This document shows positions 40,466-52,380 of a DNA stretch of 64,000 bases, one piece after another (position 1 is the first letter of the stretch; each line of letters begins with the position of its first letter). The translations under genes were made by a program, and so were the position numbers. The notes under the pieces are model-generated. The model ran no database searches and was not told the DNA's origin. It saw nothing but the letters and a program-made list of their open reading frames with translations. The stretch is from NCBI GenBank assembly GCA_023974075.1, contig JAMFTG010000138.1, forward strand, positions 62,001 through 126,000, read 5' to 3'. This DNA comes from Chaenocephalus aceratus. Lineage: Eukaryota > Chordata > Actinopteri > Perciformes > Channichthyidae.

Positions 40466-41242
40466 TCATTGTTGTGGTTGATACCAGGGTGTCAGTGGCA
40501 TTTGGGTCATGTTTGGCACCCCTGTTCGTCTTTGACATCTCTGGGACCCCCTGCCTCCATCGTCATCATGGAAACCTCCCCTGGGGTATCTGCATGGAGG
40601 GCCGTTGTTTGGTGCATGTGGTGGGTGTTTCATTTGTTGTTGTGGACAATCTCTAGCCCAATGGCCCATTTGGCTGCAATGGTAACATCCCTCAAACCGT
40701 AAACGTCTTCTGCCTGTGCCTCCTTGGAAACCTCCTGGTTGTTGGTTCTGCTTCTGATTCTCTGGCACTATCTGAGATTTAACTGTTTGAGGTGTCTGCC
40801 CTGCCTTCTCTGGAAGTGTACCCTCCCTTCTCCTTGTCTTGTTCCTACAAGCTACAGTGTCTTTTGTTTTTTCTGCTATGTCTTCCCTCACTGGCAGGTC
40901 TGCTACTCGGACCACATTTATGCTGTGTGCCAATAGGCTGGCATATTCCAGATAGAGTATCAGATTTGTAACTCTTATAAATCTTTCTTCAGCTTCCCTC
41001 CATATAGTTAGCTGTTGTAGGCATTGTTCGTGCTCATAGTCGAGTACTGCTCTTCTATGGGCTTTTGTTGGTCCAGGTTGATCATCTGCTGGAATCAGTC
41101 CTCTTGTTTGCCACTGTTCCAACAGTTTCTCTATTTGGTTCCATGTCTTCTGTCTTTTAATTGGAAAGGTTAAAGCATCTGATCTGATTTTTACCCTTTC
41201 CTTAATATCTGCAGTTGAGCCTGGCTCTGCGTCTGGTCTCAA
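40466..41242 (-). pseudogene. Provirus gag fragment with CCHC zinc knuckle
   Basis: A 258-codon open frame. Near residues 186-199 it has CYHCSQMGHWARDC, a C-x2-C-x4-H-x4-C nucleocapsid knuckle that binds genomic RNA. It is preceded by a Gln/Gly/Arg-rich stretch and followed by a Pro/Arg/Gly-rich tail. The front part should be the end of capsid. Sequence between here and the primer site (about 2 kb) has no matching open frame, so matrix and most of capsid are eroded. Confidence 0.7.
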
Positions 41243-43346
41243 CTTAGTTTCTTTCGGCTCTCTTCCTATTCGAAGTTATCAAAGATTGAAACACTAATCC
41301 TCCGACTAGCACCTTCGTTCCTGATAAATAATATCCTATGTCATCCGAACTTAACTTTAAATCTGGGGGGATTTTTAGTTGTTAAAAGTTTTTTAGTTTT
41401 TTTCAAAGTTATAGATTTTTTAGTTTTTATGAGAAAGTTTTTTGTAAAATATTAATAAAGTAAATTAAAAGATAAAAATTGTGCACATTTTAAAATCTGA
41501 AATGTTAAACTAAAAATTGTACAGTGTATGGTTTTGACCTTGAGGTATGAAAATAGAAATCTGGTGAAAATCTAAATCTGCTGTGTACAGTGTATGGAAT
41601 TATGCAAATGTCATAATTTGTGTTAGCTTCAATAAATTGGTGTTTGAATATTCTACAGTCTAGTTTCAAAGTCTATTATGTAAAGTTTCTCATCTTTTAA
41701 TTAGAAACCACTTTGTAATTCTATCCTGGCGATTGGCGCATGTGTTCATTCATAACACTTAAAATCAAGCTTCAAAATGTTATAGTATCTTTGTAATAAT
41801 TCTGTATTACCAGCAGAGTGCGCTGTTGTAATTTCCAGCTCAATCCACTAGGGATAGCTGTTGCAAAACTGACCTCTTTTTAACAAGAAGAAGCTTATTT
41901 CCTTAAAAATGGGAAGAAAATTAGAATATCGTTAAACAACACAGCCCATAACCGCCAAAACACATTTGCAAACAAGAATATTCAAATGAAAAACGCCAAT
42001 ACACACTTGCAAACAAGAATATCTCAAATAAACCGAATACACACTTGCAAGCAGAAATACTTCCAAAACCAGACTCCTACAAATACCAAACTTCCCACGG
42101 CAAGATAACCTGTCTATTTTATAGTTCCAACTCTGCCAAGAGATATGATTTGTCCTTCTCAATATGGAGTGCCTAGCCTGGTGTGTGTAAAAACAAACAG
42201 AGTACTTTCAATTAGCATTTCACGAAATGGCGACTGCCATGTGGCTTATTTTCAGCATGAGGGCAAGACAAGATGGCAACTGATTTTCCAACCTTTAACC
42301 TGAAGAACAAAGGGATTTGAAAACACATCTCGTGTCTCTCACAGGGGTGGTTTAAATAATGGCGGGGTGCAATCTTGTCAAGAAAATTCAACACAAAACA
42401 ACACTGCAGTTTAAAATAACATTTCTATCTAGTTTACTGTGAAAAAAATTGGCTTTATCCTATTGATATCATCCCTTAAAGTTAGGAACCCTTACGCATA
42501 AGCTATAAACCTATCTGCGTAATATTTGACTTTATAGTCCACTATTGGTCAACTGCTGCCATTTAGACACGTTAGGTGGAAGTAATATGGAAACCTATCA
42601 GCGACTATTAAATGACCGTCGTCAATTTAACGTAATGCTGCTGAAACCCCAAATACCGTATTCCACCCGCAATATCTTGGTTGAAAATAGAACAGTTATG
42701 ACCACTGATAAAGGCTTACACCTTAATCAAGCCTTTTCCTCAAAAAGGACTTTTTTAAAACAGTTCTCAACTGTTTTCGACTAGCACTGTCTTCAGTTAC
42801 TCAACCCTAAGTTGATTCGCTATGCCTTGTTGGTTTTCAATTACTTGGTCCTTAACCAATTTGCTATGTCCCATAGATCTTAACAATAATCGTTAAATTG
42901 ACTTATATATCCTTACGTCATAGGCTAACTAACTACTAACGTACCAAGAGACACCTACTTGAAAACACAACAAGACACCTACCCGAAGTACAATGGCCAC
43001 ACACATTTATATTTTAAAATACAACACACACACAAATTAATAGCATGCAGGGTTAAATGTAAGAAAAAGAAGAAATTTGAACTCACCCTGCTTGTGACAA
43101 AGTAACGCCCCAAGGTATATAATTCTTATTGTTATAAATTTGGTTGTTTTAACATTAATTTAGGCAGTCTTTCTCAGGAGTCCAACTTACCAGACAGACA
43201 CACACTCATATTGTTCACTATGTAATCTATTGAAGATTTTGAATAAACAGGTACTTCTTTACCTTTCTGTATTGGGCCCGAGTGTATGTCTGCCAGCATT
43301 GTTCAAGCTCCTTTGAAAACTGCAACTGCTCTCCCGGTGGCACAAG
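41243..43346 (-). other. Provirus leader and eroded gag region
   Basis: AT-rich, no recognisable domain on either strand. 41350-41480 is T-rich with repeated 'tttttagttttt' blocks; 41940-42060 contains a diverged repeat around 'acacttgcaa(a/g)ca'. Confidence 0.4.
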
Positions 43347-43364
43347 ATCACGTCAGGGTCACCA
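43347..43364 (-). promoter_or_regulatory. Primer binding site complementary to tRNA-Trp
   Basis: The minus strand reads TGGTGACCCTGACGTGAT, two bases inside the 5' LTR. It differs at one base from the complement of the 3' end of vertebrate tRNA-Trp, the primer also used by avian alpharetroviruses. Confidence 0.8.
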
Positions 43365-43366
43365 AT

Positions 43367-43960
43367 TGTTATGCCGTGTTCGTTATTCTCGCGTCCAGGA
43401 GAGAAGCTTTAAAAGGAGAGAAGCTTTAAAAGGAGACTAAATGGAGTCTCTGAGAAGGTTCTAAATTGGTACTTTAATTAATAAAAAGCGTGGTAATGTT
43501 ACAAACAGGATATTGTTCAGTCAGGAGAGAAAGTCTGCAGCTTCCTCTCCCAGGTGCTGGCCGTGCAGAAGAGCTTACAAGCATTCGTCCTTCCCGCTTG
43601 CTGGCTGTTCGCTCCTCCTCTCTGGGAGCTGTAGTGACGTAGGGGACTTCCCCCCTCGTTCGTCTGTGTCCGATATCGCGTTAAACAGAGGATTTAGACA
43701 TTTTACATTCATTGCTTACTTCCACATGCCTTTTCTCCTCCTTATCTCTTTCATAACTGTATATGTAATACATGTTAACGGCGTCAATAGCCACTTTAAT
43801 GATACTAATGGGTGGTAGTCCCGGATGTCGTCATGAAGGATTTTCAGAATAAAAGCTTGGTATTGAGAACTTCCGGTTTTTTCCAGAATAAAATAGCATT
43901 TAAACTGACGGTATGTTTAAGGTACATTATGCCATAAAACATTGATTTTAATTTCTAACA
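43367..43960 (-). repeat. Provirus 5' LTR (right in window)
   Basis: 594 bp, minus-strand TGTTAGAAATT ... GGCATAACA with TG..CA ends. It should have carried the provirus promoter. It is longer than its partner because of an internal 18-bp duplication and about 14 extra bases at its start. Confidence 0.9.
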
Positions 43961-43964
43961 GTAC

Positions 43965-46117
43965 AGAAAAATTAAGACTTATTTTAAATATGAAATAATA
44001 TGATTAAATCACATCAGCTATGTACTTGTTAACTTACTAATGTAACATTACTGGGGGCTAAAGGAACAGCTTTACCTGGCCATGGTTATCTTTATTTCAT
44101 CGCCGACGGTGATCTCCCAAAAATGGTTAAAGTAAAAAAGTAAAGTTTCTGGATCATTTTCAGCTGAGTTAGCTTGTTAGCTCATATGCTATCAGGCTGC
44201 TGGAGCAGCGCAACAGAACAGCGCTTATCATGTGACGTAAACAGGCAGTGCTCCGTAGGCTGGACCGTCTCATTTCCTAGGCCGCTCGGTCTGCATCCTT
44301 CGTGGACCGCGTAGGCTGCGTCCTCCGAAGGATGCAGTCCCTGAATTGAGACACGGGGGGTGTTCCTCAATGTCGAGGACGCTTCCTTGGTAGGACAAGT
44401 CTTCCGAGTCAGGTCCTTCAGAAGCTAGGCAAGACTCCTTCCTGGCATTCGGAAGAGTGGAACAGGCGAGCAAGTGTACGTCATATGAGAGGCCCCGCCT
44501 TAAATTGAGTGCGATTTGTTTGAAGGCTCATAACTGATTTGCGAAGATCGAAGATACTTGAGTAACTGTATTTGGTAAAATGATCATCTCTCCAAGACAG
44601 AACCACTAAAGTAACATAAAACGTTCTCCTTCTGTTTGCAGCATTGAAAAAGTCCTGGAGGATAAGCAGCCATAAGAAAATCATAAAATCACCATCACCA
44701 ATAAATAATAAAATGTGTATTATTCATATCATACTTGATGTCTGCAAATCTTTTTTACACATATTGGTGCACATTGTAGCATAAACCACAAATATCAACA
44801 AAAGAGGCAAAGTCAAAACAAGGTTCATTTTAATTATTTATTTAGGTGCAAACCACTCGAAGGTCTCATTCAAACCTAATAGTCCGCTTCTCACATATAC
44901 TGTATAAACTAAAATGTAAATGTTCCTTCCCATTGAATCAGCAATCAGAAATTATGCAAATCAAATCAACTTTCGATTAGTCTTTGAGCTCCTTGAGTTG
45001 AAAAAGCAAACAGAAAACCTGCACAGAACACTACACTGAATCATTCAAGGTCAGGCTGTACAGCATACGGCCTATTAGGGAGGGTCTTTCAGTTCCTTGA
45101 GTTTATCCGTTAGCTGTCTCTCCAAAGTCTCCAGATGTCTTTCCTTTTCCTTAGCAGCTCTTCCAAGGCCATTGGGCTTGGAGATGAAGCTTAGTTATTT
45201 TTATGCAACTGTGTACTACTTCTACTCCACTACAGTTCAGAGGTACATGGTGTACTTTGACTCCACTACATGTATTATGTTAGCACCTTTAGTTACTTCA
45301 CAGATCTGGATGAATGATGTGAAATATAACCAAGTGTTAAATCAGACTTTAGTTCCACCTGGAGTACATTTACAAGCTACTGTTGGAGTCGGGAGGGCTG
45401 ATAATTTATTCCGGGAAAATTACTCAGACCTAATTAACCTAACCGAAGTTATTGAGTCCATGTAAGTTTACTGCTTGGCTCAGATCCACCAATGTCAGCA
45501 AGATCTCACCTCTATTAACTCCTGTCGAACCAGGTTCAATGAACTGCTGTTTCAATTCAGACGACCCGCTAAATCTGTTTAAGCGATCCCGAAGGATTTT
45601 GATATCAGTAATGAGATGTGGCCCTACCTAAGTGTGAGTGTGGCAGTGTGCAATCTTACTTTTAAGCAGGAGAGGAGAACGCAGATTTATTTTAAGTTGT
45701 CCCAGTCCAAAAGGTGGGATCAGTTTATTTGAAGAAAAATGGTCCACATGTATACCGGGTTTTTAACTTCTCTCATTACAACATTACAATCATACTAAAT
45801 GTATATCATGCTGGGGTCATTTTCTAATCTAAAACCTTAATTCATAGTTTAGACATTAAAGTCTTCCGACAAAATCCAAAGGAATTTCCACAGATCGCCG
45901 GGGTTAACATCCACACCCTATGGCCTGACACATTAAGAGGCAGTTCCTCTGAATGATCAGTTAGAATTCTAGTTTTAAACGTTCATCCAACCATTCACTC
46001 AGCATTCAATACACAGAGATTTAAGCAATAGTTACCAAGTTGGAGAGAACCTTACCGAGGCGAAAACCCAGCTCTCCAGGGAGAGTGCTTTACAGGGAGA
46101 GAGTATACCAGGGGAAC
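43965..46117. other. Intergenic, two MITE-like stretches
   Basis: About 44250-44480 ('gaaggatgcagtccctgaatt', 'gagacac', 'gtgttcctcaatgtcgagga') resembles the end region of a common teleost hAT MITE. About 45180-45310 ('cttctactccactaca', 'gaggtacatggtgtactttg', 'actccactaca') is the AAGTA-type hAT MITE of percomorphs. No gene seen. Confidence 0.4.
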
Positions 46118-47985
46118 CCCCACTTCTCTCTTCGCTCCGCCTGTGCTTATATAACTAGGGTTATATCTCTCACAGGCTCCGCCCTCTACTGGACTCTATG
46201 GGTACTACCTTATCATGCAAGCATTCACCAACTGAGATTTCTATAGACGTAGCCGGCCCTGGGGCTGGCCTACCTGAATGCGTGTGCATCTCACTTCCGT
46301 ATAAAAGGAAGCTCCGCCTCCTGACCATCATCCTTTATTCTTCAGCGAACGGAGGTGATAGCCCTGAGTCCGTATTTTTTGAGAGAAAGGAAGAAAGAGA
46401 AAGAAAGAAAATGAGTAATTTTTTAAATCGGCCCTGGCTTAAATAGCGGCCGCCAATTCCCACACCTCTGCTTCGAGTGTTTGGGGGACCAGGATATGGC
46501 CGAGGCGGTGCCATTCACGTTCGCCAATCCTTCCGAGTCCGGCGTCCATGGAAGTCCGCCACCCAGGGCTGTACTCTCCCTGGATGATGATAATGGCGGC
46601 GGGGTGTGGGCTACTCTCTCATTGCTAGAGATGCCCCCGCCTCACCAGGTCAGAGCGATTATTGGGCCGCAAGGCCCGAATAAGTAGCTTGGTCCACGGG
46701 CCTTGCTCCAGGCCCGGTTCCCCCGGGGACCGGTGGCTTCACATGATATAGGGTCGACCCTACTTCATCACAGGCCGCCGCCGCCGCTGCCTGCCTGGTA
46801 ATGTCCCTGGGATATCATGCCGCATGGCACTTTCCAAAGAGAACCGCGTTGATCTCCTGGGAGCCCCCGTCTTTACGGAAGGGCTCTTTGGATCGATCTC
46901 CTTGCTCACGGGTTAAGGAGTAATCGCAGCGTGGCTGATTCTTGCCCATCCCCAAAGGAAGAACACTGTCCTACACTCCCCCCCGAGTGCTGTCAAAGCA
47001 CTGTGCGGGTTCAAGAGACGCTAAACACACCTTGCCTGGTATAATAGCTTCGATTAATGCATTTCACCGTTGAATGGGAAATACAGCGTTAATACGTGGG
47101 CGCGCGGCCTTCATTAGAGTGGCCGCGGTGCGTTCAGGGACCCCCACAGGGGAACGGTGGTTTACGTTTGTAAACTCTAGTTCTAGAGTGATGTGTGTGT
47201 GTGGGAAAAATGCATTCAGTGAGAACGAGTGCATTTATCCCAGAGTCAGAGTAATCTCTCTCCACAATTCCACTTTTTCCCATAATGTCCGTTTCGAAGG
47301 CATTGTGACGGCGCGCGCGGCCTCCCTCCCCCGAGAGTAGGCCGTGGTGCGTTCAAAGACCTCAGTAGAGAGAAGAGTCACCGCAGCGCGCGCTCCTCCA
47401 CAGGCTTTTCCGCAGACGAGGGAGCGCGGCGCGATGAAGGGAGAGGTGCCGGCACGGAGATCTCGTGCCCGCGGCGCCCTCCACCTCTTCGGCCCACCCC
47501 ATGGAACCGGTGTCGGTACCAGATGTGTTCGGGGTACCAGACGTGTTCGGGGTCCGTCTCTTACCAGTGACGTCACGACGTACTGCGTAATGACTTCACG
47601 CATTGTGATTTTGCGATTTGTGCATACATCGGGGCACCGCCCACTGTACCCATAGAGTCCAGTAGAGGGCGGAGCCTGTGAGAGATATAACGCCGGGTTA
47701 CGTATTATAACCTTTGTGATATTAGCACAGACGGAGCCCTCTAACCTGGGGCACTGTCTGACCTATACCGCTCTCTGAAGAGTGGTGAAGGATGATGGTC
47801 AGGAGGCGAGGCCTCCTTTTATACGGAAGTGCGATGCGCACGCATTCAGGTAGGCCCGCCCCGGGGCCGGCTACGTCTATAGAAATCTCAGTAGGTGAAT
47901 GCTTGCATGATAAGGTAGTACCCATAGAGTCCAGTAGAGGGCTCCGCCTGTGCTAATATAATGCCGGGTTACAATACATAACCCA
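46118..47985 (+). mobile_element. Shortened DIRS-type element with inverted ends
   Basis: 46186-46345 is inverted at about 47780-47945, sharing 'actctatgggtactacctta', 'atcatgcaagcattcacc' and 'tctatagacgtagccggcc'. A further block 'tacccatagagtccagtaga' occurs twice on the right (47648 and 47920), giving the same terminal-plus-internal complementary layout as the intron 2 element. The two families differ in sequence. Only about 1.4 kb lies between the ends, with no RT or recombinase motif. A 68-codon frame at 46481-46687 may be a gag start. Confidence 0.65.
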
Positions 47986-48506
47986 TCGTTTCATCCCTCC
48001 GAATCTATTCTTCTATTCTATCTTTATATAAAATAAACGTAAATGCGAAGATGAGGATATGTAAATGCAGGGCAGATGAATAGATTAAATGAAACTCGAA
48101 AAATACAAATGCAAATATTGTAAAATTAAGGAAGAGCAAAACATTCTGTGATTTAGCTACAAAATTTGATGCAGACATTTTTGATTGGAATTGAAATGTT
48201 GTATTAATCACTGATCTTCATCCGTCGTTCACTATAAGGCAAGCAGGTTCATGTTGCTTTTGGGTTTTGGTGTGACTGTCTCTGATATCATATTTGCATT
48301 GTTACACATTAATATATTCAAGTAAGGTCACCTGAGGCTCATTGGGTTTATTTGGTACTAGTTCAACTGAAGGTTGACTTCATTACAGATGTTTCATATC
48401 AAACATGCAGCCTGGTGATGCATACAGTGAAATAATACATGACTTATGGTAAATCAATAATCGGTTTGGCCATAACACAAACCAGCCAAGGTGAACACCT
48501 CAGGGG
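47986..48506. other. No gene seen
   Basis: AT-rich spacer between the DIRS derivative and the MITE. Confidence 0.5.
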
Positions 48507-49538
48507 GGTATACTACGAAGCAGGATTTTCGCTTAGCCGGCTAAATTCAGGGGAAACTCCGGCTTTCCGGTCCTACGAAGCTGGTTCTCTTTTTAGCGGG
48601 CTCCATGGTAACTTATGCTTAGCGGCTAACCTGGTCGGGACCAGGTTAGGTTGCAGGCTAAGAGCTCAACTCAGTGAAAGCACCGCCTGCTGACCAATCA
48701 GAGCTCAGTGTGCGGAGTTTAAAGCGATCAAGTCATATTACAGGAGAAAGGAAATACAGAAAAGCTGCCGTCGCAGGAAAGACGGCCGGCAAAAATCACT
48801 GACTGTGTGAACGTGAACATTAATAGAATATCACCTCCATCTTCAGAGCAATCTGACTATTATAACATTAGCGTTAAGAAAGCTTACTTAAATATCGGCC
48901 ACAACATAAGTAACCGGATCAGAGTACATTAAGTACAGTCCGCGGCATATCACTTCATAACGTATCATATATCTCCTGATCTGAGTCAGCTGAGCCGTAT
49001 CTGGCCGTGCAACACTCACAGCGTCACAGACTGGATGCAGAAGTATTATTTTAAGCAACACATTAAGTTGACGAAACACTCGAGACAAATGTAATTGAAG
49101 TCAGATCGTGTTTTAGACGGGCAGTGATATCATAAACCTGTTAATGTACGCATTCAAACACTTTTTCTGTTACCAGCTGTATTCACCTTGCAGGTGCAGC
49201 TCTGTGGCTTTGATCCTGATCAAGTGTTTAAGTCATGGATGTTTAAAGTTTAACTTCTTCATTTTTGACTAGTATTAAAGTTCACTTTTCATTCAGGAAG
49301 TATGACGCTGCGCTGTCAGTGCGCTTCTCCATGTTTGTGATTGGTCGAATGCTCCAAATACCACCCCTTTCATGTGAACGCGCACCTAACTAGATAGGAC
49401 ACGGCTGGCTTGAGCGATCCACTTGATAACCAGCGTCGTAGTACAGTTTAGCGAGAGCGCGTATGTTTTGGATTAGGCCAACCGGCTAACTCAAACATAT
49501 CCAGGTTAGGTTGAACCAGCTTCGTAGTATAGGCCCCA
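48507..49538 (-). mobile_element. Complete copy of the 1-kb MITE
   Basis: It begins 'ggggtatactacgaagcagg' and ends 'gcttcgtagtataggcccc', so the ends are imperfect inverted repeats around tactacgaagc. The internal sequence matches both arms of the foldback at 30899-32977. Further internal inverted pieces surround 'ctggtcgggaccaggtt'. No transposase is encoded. The superfamily is unclear to me because the target duplication is not obvious. Confidence 0.75.
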
Positions 49539-49923
49539 GGTCACACAACAACAACAACAACAACAAAAACAACTCTGTTAAGGCAGTGTTATATGAACAA
49601 ATCAAGAATTTAGAGAGAGGGTTGCTCATGCCTAGTAACTTCAAACACATCATCTTTGATTAGACTCTGTCTATGAAGAAGATAAAACTGTTTAATCTAT
49701 TAAGAGGAGTTAAAGAATGTTTGTTTATGTTTCTCAAATTCTGCTGCCGCAAACCTCATTAACCAAACAAACAGAACTGGAAAGAACAGGAGACACAAGT
49801 ATTCCTTTCATAAGAGGTTATCATAACTTAGTTTGTTTACTGAACTTCATGGTCTTTCAAGATCTCTCTTGTTAAAGGCTACACATAAAGCAAAATGCAC
49901 TTGCTAATGGCTTTGGAAGATAC

Positions 49924-50030
49924 ACATTTATCCATGGCGTGCTAGCGACCCACAATGTATAAGAATGGACCGTCTTCTCTATTTGACTGTTGCTGGTATT
50001 TTGGGTTGCTAGCATGCCATGGATAAATGT
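49924..50030. other. Strong 33-bp hairpin with 41-nt loop
   Basis: 49924-49956 pairs with 49998-50030: 30 Watson-Crick pairs, two G-U pairs in RNA and one mismatch. The arms contain 'atttatccatggcgtgctag' and 'gctagcatgccatggataaa'. It has the size of a pre-miRNA but could equally be a miniature inverted-repeat element. Confidence 0.7.
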
Positions 50031-50099
50031 TTATCTTGCATAGATAGCTATGTTAGTTTGACAATAAAGAACCTTGAACCTTGAGCTACAAACCTCAAC

Positions 50100-50800
50100 T
50101 AATGTGGTTTGTAGATTTCAATCTTTTGGATTCAGGATTTCAAGGGATATAACTTTCGCATTTTGGTTTAAGAAATGATTGTTGAATCGCATGTGATTTA
50201 TTACATTTTCTTCTGTTGTTTGTGCTTTCACCCATTCTTGTCTTGAGGTTTCTCATAATATTGCAAGATGTATGTAAAATGGGAATAGGTGTGTCACAAG
50301 TATTTGCCACTAGATGTCACTAGACAGGTTTTGGATGCATTGGTTCTGTCACAGCTTGATTATTGTTTTGTAATTTGGTAAATATAGCCGGTTCACGAGC
50401 CACTGTTCCTTAGTCTACTTGTGTGTGCTCAGTTTTCTCCGTCTTTCTAAAGTACTCTATCATCTGAAGCACTTTGACATAAACAACTCAAGGCCATGCC
50501 TACATCCATAACATACATCTTGATTATCAAGTGCATCTCTAATAATCTTTTTTGTCTCTTTAAAATATGTTTGTGTCTCTTCAAAGTCTTTGTAACTCTT
50601 TACAATTATTTTGTGTTTTTGAAGTATTTTTTGTCTTTTTAAAATAGTTTTGAGTCTCTTTGACATCTGTTCAACTCTTTAAAGTCGTCTGGTGTCTCTT
50701 TGTAGTATTTCTTTGTTTCTCTGTTGTTGCTTTGTGATTATTTTGAGTCTTTTTCTGTACGTAGCTCTTTTAGTTTCATTCTGTTGGTGAAGCCAACAAG
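50100..50800. repeat. Low-complexity TTTGTGTCTCTTT-type repeat
   Basis: From about 50540 to 50760 the sequence is a degenerate tandem array of 'tttgtgtctctttaaagt' and 'ttttgagtctcttt'-like units. The remainder is unremarkable. Confidence 0.55.
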
Positions 50801-50926
50801 GGCCTCTGTTTGGTAGGCCTGTTCAGTATCCATCCCTGTTTCCACAAGGGTGTGTGTGTGGGTGTGTGTGTGTGTGTGTGTGTGTGTATTTTTAGGTTGG
50901 GTGCAAAGCCTGCAGGCAGCAGTGAG

Positions 50927-51028
50927 ACTCGGCCCCCCGCAGCTGTAGTGACCCTTACCGCTACAAGATGGACTATCCCTGCATCAGAACCTGTCTGATC
51001 ATCAACAAGAATTTCCACCCAAGCACAG
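50927..51028 (+). pseudogene. Orphan executioner-caspase-like exon
   Basis: An open frame reads DPYRYKMDYPCIRTCLIINK, NFHPSTG and ends at a consensus donor ACAG|GTAGAT. Caspase-3/7 have the same YxM..P..G.CIIINNKNF start of the large catalytic subunit and an exon end after STG. Here the conserved Gly before the Cys is Arg and one Asn of the NN pair is lost. No pro-domain, active-site QACRG or small-subunit exon was found in the window. It is most likely a relic or duplicated single exon. The start is uncertain; an in-frame TGA lies just upstream at 50923. Confidence 0.6.
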
Positions 51029-52020
51029 GTAGATACAACCTTTCTACCAAACACAAAGGTCTTATTTCATAGTCACTTGCACTCAATGTTCTGCATTTTT
51101 CATAATGTACACAATAAACATACAATAAGTATAAAAGAGGTCTTCTCTGATGGACTTGTACCAAATCTCGCCCTCCGTATGTTTATATATAAAAAAGAAA
51201 ACGATTAAAAGCCTCCACCCTGTCACATCTTCACCTTTAGTAATTTACCAAAATGTCAAATTAGTTACTTGTGTTTCGCCATTTTCTGTAACATTACACA
51301 CAATTAGACAAAAGACATTTGTTTGTGACTTAAACACATGTGGAAAAAAGCGTTTTCCTTCATGTTATATGTCATTATACATCACAGAAATGGTACTGTA
51401 CACAACACATTACTTTAAGACATTTTTAAAAAGGAACATACCGTACTTTCTCACATTTGATTATTTTATTTGCATCATATGGGACAACACAAAAGACTCA
51501 AACCAGTAAAACAAAACAAAATGGAAGCTAAAATGTCCCTGAGAACAATTATCTCGTGTTACGGTTCTTACACATCCATTTCAAGCTCAGCATTTACAGC
51601 ACGTTTCCATCTTTGCCCAAATGACTTTATATTCACCGTATATATCGCCATTCCCCTTCGATCCATTTTCAAAGTTCCCTTTCTCCCACCCGGCAAACAG
51701 CGAAACCTTTTCTTTCATGTCACATGCTTCAAGTCCAACACAAGAGAGAAAAACATTTAAATAATAATTAAAAACATGGATCTCAATGCTTCTATAACGG
51801 AGAGCAAAGAAACGTAGGCAGCATAAACTATTTGCTCTCAGGTCCGAAAAGAAAAACTCTAATATTAGCTGTCCACGTGAGTCACGGGCACTGAGGATGT
51901 AAGACGTGTTTCTCCGCTGCTCCTGGGAATGTGACTTAATTTCATAAATCCTGCACAATTTTGGTCTTTTATTGTTGAAATGAAATAGAACATAAACTAA
52001 GGATTCGTCGTACGTGACTT
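51029..52020. other. No gene seen
   Basis: AT-rich. ORFs at 51150-51760 (+) and 51587-52072 (-) have no recognisable features. The continuation of the caspase-like gene is not visible here. Confidence 0.45.
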
Positions 52021-52041
52021 TTGTTAACCAAAACAACCGAA

Positions 52042-52380
52042 ATGTCTTCTGCTCGCCAAAAATCCGAAGCACAGAGAGGAGGCCGCAGCAAAACCTCGCC
52101 TTTGCCTGACCCGGCTAACGCTACTCGAGGGGTGGCTGAAGCTAACGCACTCGACGCCGAACTTTTACAAAGTATGATGGACTCCCTGAAAGCCGACATT
52201 TTTGGCAAAATTGACTCCATGTCTTCCAGCCTACGCTCCGATATTACCTCTGTCCGAAAAGAACTAAAAGAGTCAGTGGGACCATTACAAGATAAAGTCG
52301 AGCAACACGGTAAACTGTGCTTGAGTTTGAACGAGCTGCTACGGACCATAGCGGCCGGATAACGGAGCTGGAAGCTACAG
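52042..52380 (+). pseudogene. L1-type LINE ORF1, N-terminal fragment
   Basis: It begins MSSARQKSEAQRGGRSKTS, then has a coiled-coil-like stretch with MMDSLKADIFGKIDSMSSS and VRKELKESVGPLQDK. After a frameshift near 52335 it continues as ATDHSGRITELEA. This layout (basic start, long coiled coil, DHSxRIxELE) is that of fish L1/Tx1 ORF1, an RNA-binding chaperone for retrotransposition. It is cut off by the DIRS end at 52381. Confidence 0.65.

Larger units (their letters stand above)
34468..43960 (-). mobile_element. Endogenous retrovirus-like LTR provirus, minus strand, defective
   Basis: Two LTRs (34468-35028 and 43367-43960) enclose about 8.3 kb and are flanked by a 4-bp target duplication GTAC (34464-34467 and 43961-43964). 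Read on the minus strand: a tRNA-Trp primer site just inside the right LTR, a zinc-knuckle gag fragment, an integrase C-terminal scrap, envelope scraps and a purine tract at the left LTR. Only about 1.5 kb separates gag from the integrase end, so most of protease/RT is deleted. Other parts have many stops. This is an old, non-functional insertion. Confidence 0.85.

Noticed and set aside
45097..45465. 122-aa plus-strand ORF
   Set aside because: Most of it overlaps an AAGTAC-type MITE and it has no recognisable domain.
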